Assembly: GCA_031841125.1 (NCBI GenBank)
Contig: CM063108.1
Location: 50,366,122 to 50,430,121 of the forward strand
Reading direction: 5' to 3'
DNA: 64,000 bases
Origin: Acanthococcus lagerstroemiae
Taxonomy: Eukaryota; Arthropoda; Insecta; Hemiptera; Eriococcidae
Shown here: piece by piece, positions 21,420 through 33,618 of the stretch
How the letters are laid out: each line of letters begins with the position of its first letter
How positions within the stretch are numbered: the stretch's first letter is position 1
Program-made: the position numbers and the translations under genes
Notes under the pieces: model-generated
Seen by the model: only the letters and a program-made list of their open reading frames with translations
The model's database searches: none
What the model was told of the DNA's origin: nothing

Positions 21420-24400
21420 ACCCACAAATTTTATAATTTTGTTCAGCCATCTTGTAGCTGGTCTACTCTTACGTCTCTTTTTGTAATATGATACTCAACC
21501 CGTTGCTGTTCTACTCCACCCCCTCCCCCCCCCTCCCGGGCCATATGTCCTGCAAATTTGAATTTCAATTTTTCGATGTCACATCCAATATCTATAATCC
21601 CCATTCTTTCCCTGAGTTTTGTTATATTAATTTTATCCCTCAACCGGATACCCATAATACTTCTTACCATTGAATTTTGAACTACATTAAATTTTTGTAT
21701 TTGTTTTCTTGTCAACGTCCATGTTTGGGCCCCATATGTTAAAATTGGTAGTACACAATTTTGTAATATTTTGGTTTCTGCTTTAATACTGAAATTGCGT
21801 TTGAATATTATTTTTTGCGCCCAAAAAGCTTTCTATTCATTTGCGATCCTTGTTTCGATTTCTTTTTCCATTTTATTTTCAAATGATAGTATATTTGTCC
21901 CAAATATTTGAAGTCTTTTACGTTTTAAATTAGCTCCCCATCTAAATATACTCCACTTGTTTCTTTATTCTTTGATAATATTTCTGATTTTTGGGCATTC
22001 CTAAATATACTCCACTTGTTTCTTTATTCTTTGATAATATTTCTGATTTTTGGGCATTCAGTTCCAGTCATGATTTCTGGCATTTGCGTTTCAATTCCCT
22101 TGCCATACCCACCAGCTCTTTATTAGTTTTACCTATCAGGACTATATCATGAGCAAATTTGAGATTGTAGCGCCATTTTCCATTTATTTTGATTCCCCTC
22201 CCTTTCCAGTCCAATTTGCGAAATTTTTGCTAGAGAATACTATTGGAAATATTGGGGAAGAGAGGGTCCCCTTGTTTGACTCTTCTATGAATTTGAAAGT
22301 TTCCCCTTTTTTAATCAAGTTTTATGTACGCTTCCAGGTTTTTATACAGACTGATCAAAACTGGTATCATTTTTTGATGTGCCCCGTGTATAGCTAATAT
22401 ATTCCATACTTTATCATGGTGCACTGAATCGAACGCTTTATTCAAGTCAATGGATAGAAATTGGACGTCTAGGTTGTATTCGACTGATTTTCCCATTATT
22501 TGCCTCGGTGTATGGATGCGATCAATGGTGCTGAAGTTTTGTCGGAAACCTGCATGTTTTATTGTTTGCTCTGAATCCAAAATTATAATACAATTCTAGT
22601 TTTCGAGATTGTCATAAGTAATTACAAATATTGGTGTAGAGGCTGATAGGGCGATAATTATTTATTTCTGATCTATCATTTTTTTAAAATACCTAATAAG
22701 ATTATTTCAGCTATCAGCCATTGTTTAGGGATTTTTCCAGTATTTAGAATTTCATTAAATATATCAGTCAAAGATGGGGAATTTTTCCCGAAAATAACTT
22801 CAAAATACTATCATTAATTTCATCTGGACCAGGTGCTTTATTCAACTTCAGTTCCCTTAAAGCCTTTGTAACCTCATCTTCCAGAATTGTCTCTACTTAG
22901 TCCTAATTTCTCAATTTTAATTCCAATTTCTCTCTGCCTTGCCCAGTTGTTACTTCCTCTTATACCCTGTACAGCTTTTCATAAAATTCCGTTGCTCTTT
23001 TTACTATTTGTTCCCTCTCAAATATTAAACCATTATTACCCTTGATTTTGGGTACGATGTTAGTACCCTTTGAAATTGCTTTTTTTGCCTTTTTTATTGA
23101 CCATGTTTCCTCCAGTACATTTATTATCATTTCAATTTCATATTTACTAACATCTTGTCTAATTTTTCTTTTGACGAGCTTGTTATAATCTTTGGGAGCT
23201 CAATACTTTCTACTCGAGTTTTTAATTTCTTTTCCTTGAGTGTTATTCTTCTTTCTATAAGATTTTTATTCGTATACTCAGTTCGTAATTTATTTGTTTG
23301 TGTCTCAATCTTTAGACTCCCCACTTCCCACATCGTTTCTTTAATGCACGTCTTAATTTTATTGTATTTTGCTTGCATCCTCTCGATGGTAACTACTGTT
23401 TCAAATTTTTCTTATGTTCAAAGCTTGTGGTACTTTATAAATAGGGATAATGTACCTCTTATTTTCAGTTTTACTTCGATGTACTGAAATGTTCGTTATA
23501 TTTGGAAATTTTAATTTGCACCCCCCATCCTGTGATCTGAGCTGAAGTATAAATTTAGAAATAACATCCACGTCCATTACAATTTTCATTTCATTGATAA
23601 AAATATGATCTACTTCAATTTTTGACTTCCCATCAGGTGACTTCCATGTCTATTTCTTGTTACTACTCTATTTGAAAAACGATCCAGCTATTTTTAAATT
23701 ATATTTATCAGCTAATCCTAAAATCCTTTCCCCACTTTCGTTTGTTTCTCCTTTAGCATATTTACTGACATTTCTTCTATTTCCCCTATTTTAACCCACC
23801 TTGGCATTAAAGTCCCCCATTAATGTATTCCCTTTCATTTTCATAAATTTGGTTCAACTGGTCGTAAAACTTTTCGATTTCCACCATTGAAGAGTCTAGT
23901 GTAGAAGCATAAACTTGGAGAATCGAAAGTTTGGTTGCTTTATTTAGGTATTTCAATTTTCAATACTGCTATGCGTTCACTTATACTCTTTATTTCTTTT
24001 ACGTGGGGTACCCACTCCTCTTTGATGTAGGAACCCACTCCCCTGTACCCTACTGTTGATCCAAAATAATAAAAGAAATTACCGTTTCTCCTTTTGGATA
24101 AATTTTCTCCTTTCCTTTTTGTTTCTGATATCCCAATTACATCCCACTTCAGCACCTCCAACGCATTTTGCAATTCCAAAAATTTTCCCTCGTTCGCTAA
24201 CCCCTGGCAATTAAAGAACAAAATTCTCATATTTTCTGTCTTTATTTTTATTTTCCTCATTTCTTCTGTTCTGTGGTCTGGGTGATGGGTCTTGTGAGCT
24301 AACAGCCCCAAGGTGCCCACTTCCCTGATTAGGGCTCTATTCCTTTTGTGTTCTTTCTCCAATCATATATTTTACCTGTGCCTACGGATATACTGCACAT
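21420..24400 (-). pseudogene. Decayed RTE-type non-LTR retrotransposon (endonuclease plus reverse transcriptase)
   Basis: Reading on the minus strand. At 24362-23940 lies an apurinic-type endonuclease N-terminus (ENMRILFFNCQGLANEGKFL; WDVIGISETKRKG; GVGSYIKEEW) with the conserved Asn and Glu. At 22580-22311 is an RT block (HAGFRQNFSTIDRIHT; VQFLSIDLNKAFDSVHHDKV) containing the motif A Asp. Near 22157-22146 the catalytic box reads FAHD instead of FADD (KFAHDIVLIGKTNKELVGMA). At 21715-21443 is the C-terminal domain (MVRSIMGIRLRDKINITKLR; FKFAGHMAREG). Frames shift between these blocks, stops intervene and a 59-bp tandem duplication (21942-22059) disrupts the region after the active site. It is inactive. 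Confidence 0.85.
21942..22059. repeat. Perfect 59-bp tandem duplication inside the retrotransposon
   Basis: Bases 21942-22000 (CTAAATATACTCCACTTGTT onward) are repeated exactly at 22001-22059. The identity suggests a recent local event or an assembly artefact. Confidence 0.95.
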
Positions 24401-24689
24401 CAAATCAGCAATGTAGCTTATAATTTTTCCCATCTGACAAAAGAACAAAATGAATTGGAAGGAGAGGAGACCCGTGGAAATTCCACCAAGCCCTCTTTTT
24501 CTCTCTACGGGGTTGCAAGCTCTAGTAAGTTTTTACCAGTGCTAGCGCAGTTTGAGTATTAGTCTTAATAAGTACAACGATCATTCGAACGCATTCTTAC
24601 CAGAACAATTATCGTAAAGCTTTGTACAGTGTTTTTTTTCCCCGTTATTGTAATTTTCATTCGAACTTTGATGAAACGGCTACGGTTGA

Positions 24690-25198
24690 AAAGTTACAGC
24701 AGAAACCGCGAAATTAGAAGGCCAGTCGGCAGAGAAGGCGAAAATGAATGATAAACTACAAACCGAAGTGAATCGCCTATACAATCAAGTTGATGTTCTG
24801 GATACACAGCTTGCAGAGCTCCAAAAGAAATACGATCTCTTCAAGTTACCAGAAACTGTACGATCGGAAAATAAGTACAGTCGAATTTTATAGAAGACAA
24901 GTCGAAGACTGGAAGTTTACTCGGTCATGCGAAAAATTGAGAAATTCGTAGGCAAACGTGGGTTCATTTATTGAGCAACAGTACGGACTCTGATGTCTCT
25001 TTTTTGAAAAAAGTAATTACTCATAAAGACCAGGAGAAAAATGCGGTGTATAAAGCGAAGTACTTGAAAGATCTCAATCAGAAAAGTTTCAAGACCTTCA
25101 GGGGACTAAAAGGGTACCCAACATTTGTCGAAATGATACAAATAATGAGAAATCATTTACATAATAAATTCTGTAAAAAAAGACACCTTAAAATATGA
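24690..25198 (+). pseudogene. Possible decayed coiled-coil ORF
   Basis: An ATG at 24744 lies in a frame open from 24690 to a stop at 24891; it has heptads (EVNRLYNQVDVLDTQLAELQ). Coding-like sequence continues in other frames to 25198 (LKKVITHKDQEKNAVYKAKY). No family is recognised. It may be a broken Gag-like gene or chance. Confidence 0.2.
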
Positions 25199-27888
25199 CT
25201 ATGATGATTCAGGAACTTCGACTCGTCGGCATTCCCGCCGGGTTTCGAATTTTTTTAACTTCCGTTTTCGGTAATATTCTTTAATCAATTTTTTCAATGG
25301 GTAAATAAATTTCAGAACGTATGTATGTACTGTTGTTTTTCGGAACTGTCCAATAAATTTTTGGTGCTGCTCAATATAGGCGGCACTGTCCATTAGAATT
25401 GGCGCTGACAGCGATGGCATTGCAATAAAAGTGATTGATGGATGACTAATCCCATATATTTTATTTCACACGCTTTTCACTGGAAAATGACTACCTGGAC
25501 GGTCTGAAGATCGGGAGACTAACGGCAAAAGCAGAAACACACGTTGAGTTCCCACCTATATCGGTTTGTACAACGACGAAGAATTCAAATACAAGAAGTT
25601 AGCTATTTATGTGGTTTGCACTTTCAAACTTGACTATCAATAAAGACTACTAATCTCGTTTCAAGAATTCTAGCTCTCATTTGATCACGACTTGTTCATA
25701 CTGGTGCGGCAGTGTGAGAAGATGGAAGAAATTTCTCAAAATTACCGCAATAAAATTTCAGACAGTATACTCATTATCTTGAAATATTCAACGAAATTTG
25801 AGTAAGAACTTGGTGCTGTATATCGAACGTTCACGTAATTATACTACATCAATAATTTATCGTTTCAAGTAGCCTGTCAAACCGCGAATTTACTGTTGAA
25901 TTTCATACGGTAGAAGCAATTTTTAAGGTCATTGTAATAAATTTCTGTACTACTGTACTCATTACTTTTCAAGATTATCTATTTCATTTATCCGATGCAA
26001 TATTGTTTTTCCTTTCAGATTTCCAATTCGAGATAATCAATTAACAGATAGAGGGAATCCAAAACTGGATTTTCAAATCACAGCCAGATGCTCTTTGGCA
26101 GGGAGTAAGTCATTTCCAAATACGATTACAGACATACGGTCAGATCTCTGAGTAGAGTTGGCTTACACAAGATATCACCAATAATAGTATCTCGCCACGA
26201 CTAAATCAAAGTATCCACTTTTCTCGATCTACATTATACAATATTCGTGTTATTTTTTGCACCTAAAATACGATTTACAAAGACGAAAATGAACCCCCTT
26301 TGAACAAACGAATTTTCGAGCAGAAACCAAACTCCATTTTCTCCGCTGTCAAAGAGCAAACGTCAACACCGTATCGAATAAGGTTGTCACAAATGTCATC
26401 CAAAGCATTCACTACTCAAGTCTCACTTCTTCTTCTACCAAAAAATAATGTCATTCGAAGACCGCAATTCTACGTGTGCGTATCGAATGATCCGTCGATC
26501 CCGATCGGCAATAAGCGGACAATTAAAAGCCACGCGCATACTATCCACCCTTTCATCCGCAGATGTCAATCAATTTTCAGCCGGTGCCCTGACAGATGCA
26601 TTGCACGGACACGCATACAAGGTACAACATTATTATTCGTAGTCAGTCCTACAACCTTCGACACTCTGTTGTTCCTCAACATGCATGCACACCGAGAAAA
26701 AATTCTGACAAAAATAACCTCGAAAATTACTCGAAATCCCAGTAACTGTCTCACGTTTAGCCATTCACGCACCCATCAACAACAAATTGCAATTTTCATC
26801 AGAATTTAGTAAGAAACTACCGTAACTTGTAGTTAAATCTTATTATTTGTTGCTATCAAGTATTTTCATTCAAAATTGTTAACGATGTACATATAGTTTG
26901 GGGAAAACAGAAATATAAAAATTAGGTTCAGTTTTCCACGACCTTCAATTTGATACAAATGAAGCGATAGTTTTATACGAACTTTCTGGGACTATTTCAC
27001 TTTTTTAAGACAATTTCACTTTTATAGAAACGGACTATTTAGGTTATGTCACTTTATTGGCCCGAGAACTCAGGAGTGGGAACTTGTCTCAGCTGATTCG
27101 GAGACTGTACTGCTAGGTTTTCAATTCTAGTTCATAGGGGGGTCGCATCAACTCATATATATATATATATGAAAGATTCACATCGTCACCACTCGGTTCA
27201 CTCGTTTATCTTTTGCTTTCATTTACTCGCTTCTTATCTTTTCCTTCTTCAACCTGCTCATGCCACAGGTACAATCTCGTCATTGTACCGTTATTATTCC
27301 TACATTTACCTTCATTTTGAATCCCGCTTTCAGCTTTCTAACTTTGTGCACGTCCGTTTACGCGTTCAACGCTTGCTTATTATTTCTTATGTTTAAATTT
27401 TTCGCTTTCATTCCGTTCCACTGAAAACGGCTTTTGTTTTGAATTCTTTTTGTATTAAAGCATTCTTTCTACCGTTTTCGTTGACCGTCATTCTGATGAT
27501 AGTACAGATCTTATATATATATATAGTTTTACGAAAGCAAGGAAACGTTTCCATCAGATAAGGGCAGTTTTCGAAATCATTTTCCACCCACATTAGCTTC
27601 TTCCTTTTTAACCCAACCTCAAATTAGGTATATTACGCATCCCATTCATTGCCCGACAAAAAGTAAAAACATTCGCACGCTGGTTCACCACGTCGAAAAG
27701 CAGAACGCGCGAACTTGTGGATAAAACTTCTGGTACAAATTTCCAGGAAGGAACTTTCGGATTTATCATTTCCAACTTTAGCAACATTTTCACGTCGTAA
27801 CGGAACCAACGAAGTAGTTTAATAGCGCGAGTTCGTTCGCGGCAGTAATTCATGCCGCATACATACGAGTCCCCACCCCCTCAACCCC
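25199..27888. other. No recognisable gene
   Basis: AT-rich; short (AT)n at about 27160-27171 and again near 27513. The longest frame (26300-26809) starts at a non-ATG codon and shows no motif. Confidence 0.4.
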
Positions 27889-27924
27889 TATATAAAATGC
27901 ATTTAAATGGCCAATTCTTCAGTT
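27889..27924 (+). promoter_or_regulatory. Candidate arthropod core promoter (TATA plus TCAGTT initiator)
   Basis: TATATAAAA at 27889-27897 and TCAGTT at 27919-27924 place the presumed +1 A (27921) 32 bases after the first T of the TATA box, the spacing known for arthropod TATA/Inr promoters. The first ATG downstream opens only eight codons, so no product can be named. Confidence 0.3.
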
Positions 27925-30578
27925 TCCACGATGGTGCCGCAAGCCTGTAGTGTATAATTTTACCAACACTTCATATATCATTCGAGAAAAACGCAACAGT
28001 TAAGACGATAATATGCCGCAGAGTATACGCGGTACCGTAAATACGCTTGCCAACCGTGCTCGAATTAATTAACCAAAATTAATACCAGAAAATGTAGACC
28101 GCTTTTTTTCATTTTCTTCTCGGTTTTCTCTCTCTCTCTCTCTCTCTCTTTATTTCATGCGCCTTCACCCGACGCTTCCTTTTCTTTTTACATAAAAACC
28201 TTTAATTCGGAAAATTACTTCTTTTTTACGTTTTAAGGGACGATGCAACAACGTCCTGCAGCATACCCGAGATCTATAAAACCCGAGAAAGCGCCAATTA
28301 AGGAAAGACTCGAAAGAGAGGGACACAGAGAAACCGCGCCGTGATCCGAGCGGACAAAAATTTTTGCTAATCTTTTAGAGTGCTCTAGTCCGGGTTAAAT
28401 GAAAAGAAAATAATTTCTTCTTCTCGTCTCGATCCTCCGCGTCTTCTCGCCTTCATTCGGCTAATTGAAAGTAGCTGCGACATGGATCGGAAACAAATCT
28501 TTCTGAGCGTTATTACACGCGTTACCCAAATTGAATCGATTCGTATTAAACCCAATAATGTAATGTTCCGCGGGTGGCCGACCGAAATTTACGACCTAAA
28601 GGGGTAGGTACACGTATACTCACGTTGCAACGATTCCGCAATACAACCCCGAATACCGAGGGGGATGCAGTTTCATTTTTCTGTATTGGTGCACATGCAC
28701 ACCGAATGCAACATGCCATAAATAAAAGTAGCGAATAAATACATACACGATGAAACGAAGCGAGGGACTGAATATACTTTCCACAAAAAGATCAGAAAAA
28801 TGAGCGAGGAGAAATTAAATGAAAAACCTGCAGACGTGCGAACGTGAACGGGCGTGGGTGTAGTTTGCAGGCACATTCGACAGAAAGCTAAACGTAAATA
28901 TTTACCATATGAGTACTCGTGAGAAAACGAGCAGCAAATGAAGATCCATACCGAAGGGAATAGCGAGCTCGACAAAGCAACACAGTTCAAGAGACAGGGG
29001 AGTAAGTTCATAACGTTGACCAGGAAATGCACAGGACTGTAGGGTTCTTAGAACGACAGTTCAAACTAATCCTGTAAAATTTACCAAGAAAGCACGAAGC
29101 AGTGGCGCCGGAGCCACTAGTATCATTTGCCCCCTCCCTCAGTTTTTACGAAGGAAATTCTAGGAATGAGAACTCGCTTACACGAAACTATATAAAACCT
29201 GACAAGTATACAACCCTTCAATACCACACATGTGACAATTGTCACAGTCGTACAATACTCGCAGCAGCGGCGCGAGTCAGAGGCGAGACTCAGCAGTATA
29301 ACTCCTAGTGCCTGTGCGCACACGATTTTCCTTCATTCTCGCGTGTGAGTTTTGGTTGCCTACTCGAACTATCAAAGGGGCATGAATTCTTTTTAATTGA
29401 TTATCGTCAATACCACTGATGTGACAATTGCCATACCGACCTATTTTCGCTCTTACAGAGCACTACGTACAATTTTGGGATTAATAAGTTGAACTGAATA
29501 CTGTTTTTAATCGATTTGGACCAAAATGTATCATATTCGTGGTTTCATTTATGCATTCGAGTTAGTTTTTTGATGTTGCGCTCAGTGTGAGAAAATATTT
29601 CGTGGTGGATCCGAGGAATACGGTGTCGAGAGGAAGGCCCAGGTTGAGACATTTTGTGAAAACCGCGAATAAACTGTCATGCGTGTTGTTTTTTCTTGTT
29701 CCTTAGCAAAATACGTTTTACTGTACTGCAACCAGTTGTAGTAAAATTATTTACCATACCCCCGACTTCCCAAGGCTTTCTGGACTGAATCCACCACCTC
29801 AGCCATAGGGGGCAGCGCCCGCCAATGCACAAGGGAATTAGATGGACGACGAAAAGATGTCGAGAATTCATCGAGAGAATAGCCGTTACTGTTTCGTGCA
29901 TGTTTCCACGGGCCTTGCACGAACTGGTAAAATCTTGTAAGGTCTGCAGATTTCAGAATTGTGCAATTACGGGGAATATGGCATTAGCGAGCAACACCGA
30001 ATACAAAAGGGAAAGCAGACCATGTCCTGTATTTTTTTCAATGCCCTGATAAGTAAATGACCCGTTATACGAATTCAATTAGCGAGAAATCCACCTTCTA
30101 TCATGCTCAGTACATCGATCCCGAGCTGATGCTGTTCGAAACATGAAATTCAAGTCCAGCCAAGATCAGCTACGGAGTTCGATGTTGAAAAGGCAAGGAA
30201 TCGCCAATCAGTGTCCGGTTCAAGCCGATGGTCTTCCCAAATGTACTTTTCATGAATAACAATGGCAGATAGTGGAAAACTCAATTAAGATAAGGCTGCA
30301 GAGGTAGGGATAACGGTGCAAACCGATGTCGTAGTTGAAGATCCAGAAAGAGCCTTCGGGGGAGTTCGTCTATAGCCTCTGTACTGTACGTATTTTGAGT
30401 GAAAATCGGTCCGCTCTCGTCTTTTTCGTCGAAGCTACGTGTTACGTGTGCGTATTTTTAGGGTGTTTGCCCGCGCGCAGCGCTGCAAGCATCCTATTGC
30501 AATCGAAATTTCAAAGCTTACGCCGGATGTCTTGGTTCGCGTCCGCCATAGTTCCATACACCGGGATAACTTTGGGCG
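27925..30578. other. No recognisable gene
   Basis: It contains a (TC)n run at about 28125-28149. Frames at 28673-29032 (-), 29102-29323 (both strands) and 29825-30049 show no motif. Confidence 0.4.
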
Positions 30579-31160
30579 ATGTTTCTGATGCTACGAGGAT
30601 CCTACGTAATAGGACTCGACCTACTGGCCTTCGCCGGCCACAACGGAGTCAGCCTACTACTGCTGTCGTTGCAGCTAAGCGTCCGAAGTCGGGAAACGCT
30701 TAACCGCGGGTGTCCATATGCTGACATTGCATTGGGCATCCCATGGTATATTTCAGGTTTGTCCTCTCCGGTTGTACAAGATTTATATATTATTCTTGAT
30801 GCCTATGGTGCTGACGACACCACTGCAATTCGCAAATGCTCAACATGTTATGTTGGGCCATGCTGCTATATTTATATTCGCATCAACGTTACTCGGGTCC
30901 GTAATGTACTATCAACTATGGGTGATCTGGACTTCGCTTCCTATGTGAAGCGCTCGCTGCACATTTTGGATGTTTTGTGGCAGATACAGACTACTGCCCC
31001 AGTCGTATTGTGTGTCCACGATGTTAATGATGCGGTGTCCCTGTTTTTCCCGCAATACGTCATACGTGACACTATGTCACAACTCGCCATGGTGAATGGT
31101 CTACAGGCTGAGTTATTGGACTTACAGCGTGTGGCTGCACGCGTCAGATTCTGTTCATAG
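30579..31160 (+). CDS. Unidentified ORF, 193 codons
   Basis: An ATG-initiated frame of balanced composition ends at 31160, just upstream of a piggyBac fragment. Its C-terminal half looks protein-like (RVRNVLSTMGDLDFASYVKR; QTTAPVVLCVHDVNDAVSLF; MVNGLQAELLDLQRVAARVR). The N-terminal part is less convincing and overlaps another open frame (30335-30703). No family, signal peptide or catalytic motif is recognised. Splice-like junctions (TATTTCAG before GTTTGTCC at about 30758) leave open that it is a mis-joined set of exons. It may belong to a transposon. Confidence 0.25.
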   Translation: MFLMLRGSYVIGLDLLAFAGHNGVSLLLLSLQLSVRSRETLNRGCPYADIALGIPWYISGLSSPVVQDLYIILDAYGADDTTAIRKCSTCYVGPCCYIYIRINVTRVRNVLSTMGDLDFASYVKRSLHILDVLWQIQTTAPVVLCVHDVNDAVSLFFPQYVIRDTMSQLAMVNGLQAELLDLQRVAARVRFCS

Positions 31161-31217
31161 AATTACTGCAGCGTCCACCAGAGCTACAAGAGCGACTACC
31201 AGTTCCACTCAGCTCGT

Positions 31218-31419
31218 CAGGAAAAATGGCCACGAATGGTCACTGTCGCCGAAGGTCCGGAGAGGTCGAGCTGCGCCACTGAAGCAAACCTTGTATGTGC
31301 CTGGGTCGCAAGGTGCAGCAATCGGTATAGATCTGTTTGAAATTTGGCGACTTCTGATTGACAACGAGATTATCAACGCGATCGTTATTCACACTAATGA
31401 AGAAATTGTGCTGAAATGA
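31218..31419 (+). pseudogene. piggyBac transposase N-terminal fragment
   Basis: The frame ending at 31419 reads KNGHEWSLSPKVRRGRAAPL, then IDLFEIWRLLIDNEIINAIV and IHTNEEI. This matches the piggyBac family pattern of a Trp-containing start, a PG-x-G segment, a 'LF-x-DE-[IL]-[IL]' helix and a conserved TN. The DDD catalytic domain that should follow is absent; an R1-type element begins about 200 bases later. It is a relic. Confidence 0.65.
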
Positions 31420-31579
31420 CAAAAAAGTCGAGCGAAAGATCCTCCGGTTTCCAACTAATCGTACCTGGGCTATAAGTAGGTCAGGAATGGAGGCTGATTT
31501 CCCGGGAGAGCAGTGTGGTGGAAGTAGAGCATGGTGTAGGCCGATCGCAAATCGGATGTCAGCATGCACAGTCGAGGTA

Positions 31580-31964
31580 AGATCCAGGGGGGGGGTTGAT
31601 GGATGAAAGCTGGTAACATTGTTCGTCCTCTAAAGGGCCGCGGGGGTGCAGAACCCCTACGCGTGGGGCCCCCAAACGGGGTTACCCACGGTCCAGGGCT
31701 GACCTGAATGTCAACACTGGCTAGTAAAAAGTCTTCCCCCCCCCAGTAGTTTTAAGGTTCCTGGGTATGATTACCAAACAGCTACACGGTGACCTTTCGT
31801 GTACTTCGGGCGGTAACGTTCTCAAAGCCCGTGTATGTATGCCCAGGGGTCCCCCTATCCCTAGGTCCGGAACCGTAGAGCAAAACCCTGCCCACTTCCT
31901 TTTTACTAACTCTTTCTTGCATGGTGGCGGCTTACTATATACTCTATAACGCTCTAAAATAGAT
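31580..31964 (+). promoter_or_regulatory. 5' untranslated region of R1-clade element
   Basis: GC-rich sequence with mirrored GGGGTGCAGAACCCCTACGC and CCAAACGGGGTTACCCACGG motifs, the kind of leader seen in insect R1/Waldo-type elements. In such elements the internal promoter lies here. The exact start is not determined. Confidence 0.55.
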
Positions 31965-33618
31965 ATGGAGAATCAGCAAAAAAAAAGTAGATTGGAGATA
32001 ACCAAGCAACTGGAGGTGGACTCCACGGGTATGCAGGACGCCGCCAAATGTCAGAGAAGCACGCGACAAAGCAGCAGAAAAAAACCAGCAAATATGTCAT
32101 CCTCATCGGAAGACGAACATGAAAGGAAGAAACATCCGCCGCCGAAACACAAGACTGCAAAAGATCACCTGAAGGACATACGCATACTTGGCTTCACCAA
32201 CCTGTCAGATCTCGGCATTGACTACAGGGAGAGCCAGCTGCCTGTCGAAACCAACGCAGACTTCAGTGCCAGGAGGCAGCGGGAATGTGCAGCAATGGCT
32301 GCCTTCATCAAAGACCGGATGGCCAGTCGGTCGGAGATGGGAAGGAGCATGCACGAAGAAACAAAAAAAGCAGAATGCGAATTCCTTGAAATAGAATTGG
32401 AGAAGGCCATCACTAGGCTAAGGAACCTCACAACCGAGCTGGAGTTTGAGAGGGAAGCGAGATTGTGTGCAGAACGGAACTTCACTCAACTGGAGGCAAA
32501 ACTGGGAGCAGCCAAGCTGGCTGGAACAGGAAATATCCAGTCTGCTGAAATAGCCGACCTGGAAAAAGCCATGCAGCTGATGAGGGCAGACCTGCAAAAG
32601 GAGAGGGACTTGAGGCGGAGCCTACACCAAGAAGTCGAGGTACTCCAGAAGAAATCTTTCAATGAGGCTCTCGCCATCGCGAGACAGAAGCGGGACATGG
32701 CTACCTCCTCAGCGACAACAACGGCACCAGCCCCCACAAAAGACGTCGCAACCCTGAGGAGGATCATTGCAGACGCGCTACGTCCCATATGGGCTTAGCT
32801 TGGACAGCTGAGAGCATCTGTGATGGCAGAAGTGCAGACAGGAGTCTCAAAGGACCCCCAACGTGGGAGGAAAGCGGTACCATCCATCTCCATTGGGATC
32901 CCACAGTCACAACATCTACGACCAGCTCCAATTAACGCTGCCTCCACCATCAGCAACGTGGCAGAGGACAGCCACTCCACCCAATTTGATGAGATGAACG
33001 GATTTGTGTTCCCAAAACGAACGAGGAATAGGAAACCCCCACCATCGAATGCTTCAGTTACGGCACGAGACCGCACAAGAGGAGACGACACGCCACCGAA
33101 AACTCATGCAGAAGCTGTAAGAGCAGCTCCTGGCCATGGTGCTCGCACACAACACCAGCAGAGAAGGAAGAAGACAGCCAAAGCCACCGAAAGCTCCCCA
33201 GCAACGACCACCAACTGAGAAGGCCCTAATCCTCCCATCCAAGGACAAGAAGCCGACTCAGAAACTGAAGGACCACAATGTGAGACCCGCGCACTTTGAG
33301 ATCAAAAATGCAGTTGAATTCGCCGGCGGAGCCCTCCTGGTCACCCTGAAGAAGAAGAAGGCTCAACCCTTTGAGGATCGCTTAAAGGAGGTTGGCCTTC
33401 AGACAAAAGGTACCAATGCGCCTCCCAGAGAGCACAGCTTTGCCGTCCCCAATGTGCCAAAGGACAACACCACTGAGGAGGTCAATTATGATGTGGAGCT
33501 TGCGCTCGGCAAAGAAGCCAACACCGTCACTCTAGTCTCATACAAGGAGGGGCAGAAGAGCCACCAGCGGACAGCGGTCGTCACCTGCGTCCATTACTGG
33601 TACGAGTATTCGCAATAA
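31965..33618 (+). pseudogene. ORF1 of an R1-clade non-LTR retrotransposon, one nonsense codon and one frameshift
   Basis: The ATG at 31965 opens 277 codons: a Lys/Ser-rich N-terminus, then a long coiled coil (ECEFLEIELEKAITRLRNLT; LEKAMQLMRADLQKERDLRR). A TAG at 32796 interrupts it; the same frame goes on to 33218, and a +1 frame (about 33136-33618) continues with the basic segment (PPTEKALILPSKDKKPTQKL) and the RRM-like C-terminal part (HFEIKNAVEFAGGALLVTLK; HSFAVPNVPKDNTTEEVNYD). The order matches R1-clade ORF1 proteins, which bind RNA. The C-terminal CCHC knuckles and the whole ORF2 (endonuclease and RT) are missing after 33618, so the copy is 3' truncated. Confidence 0.75.

Noticed and set aside
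23155..23487. Plus-strand hydrophobic ORF
   Set aside because: It is the antisense of the minus-strand RTE retrotransposon.
26300..26809. 169-codon protein
   Set aside because: Starts at a non-ATG codon, has no domain and overlaps other open frames on both strands.
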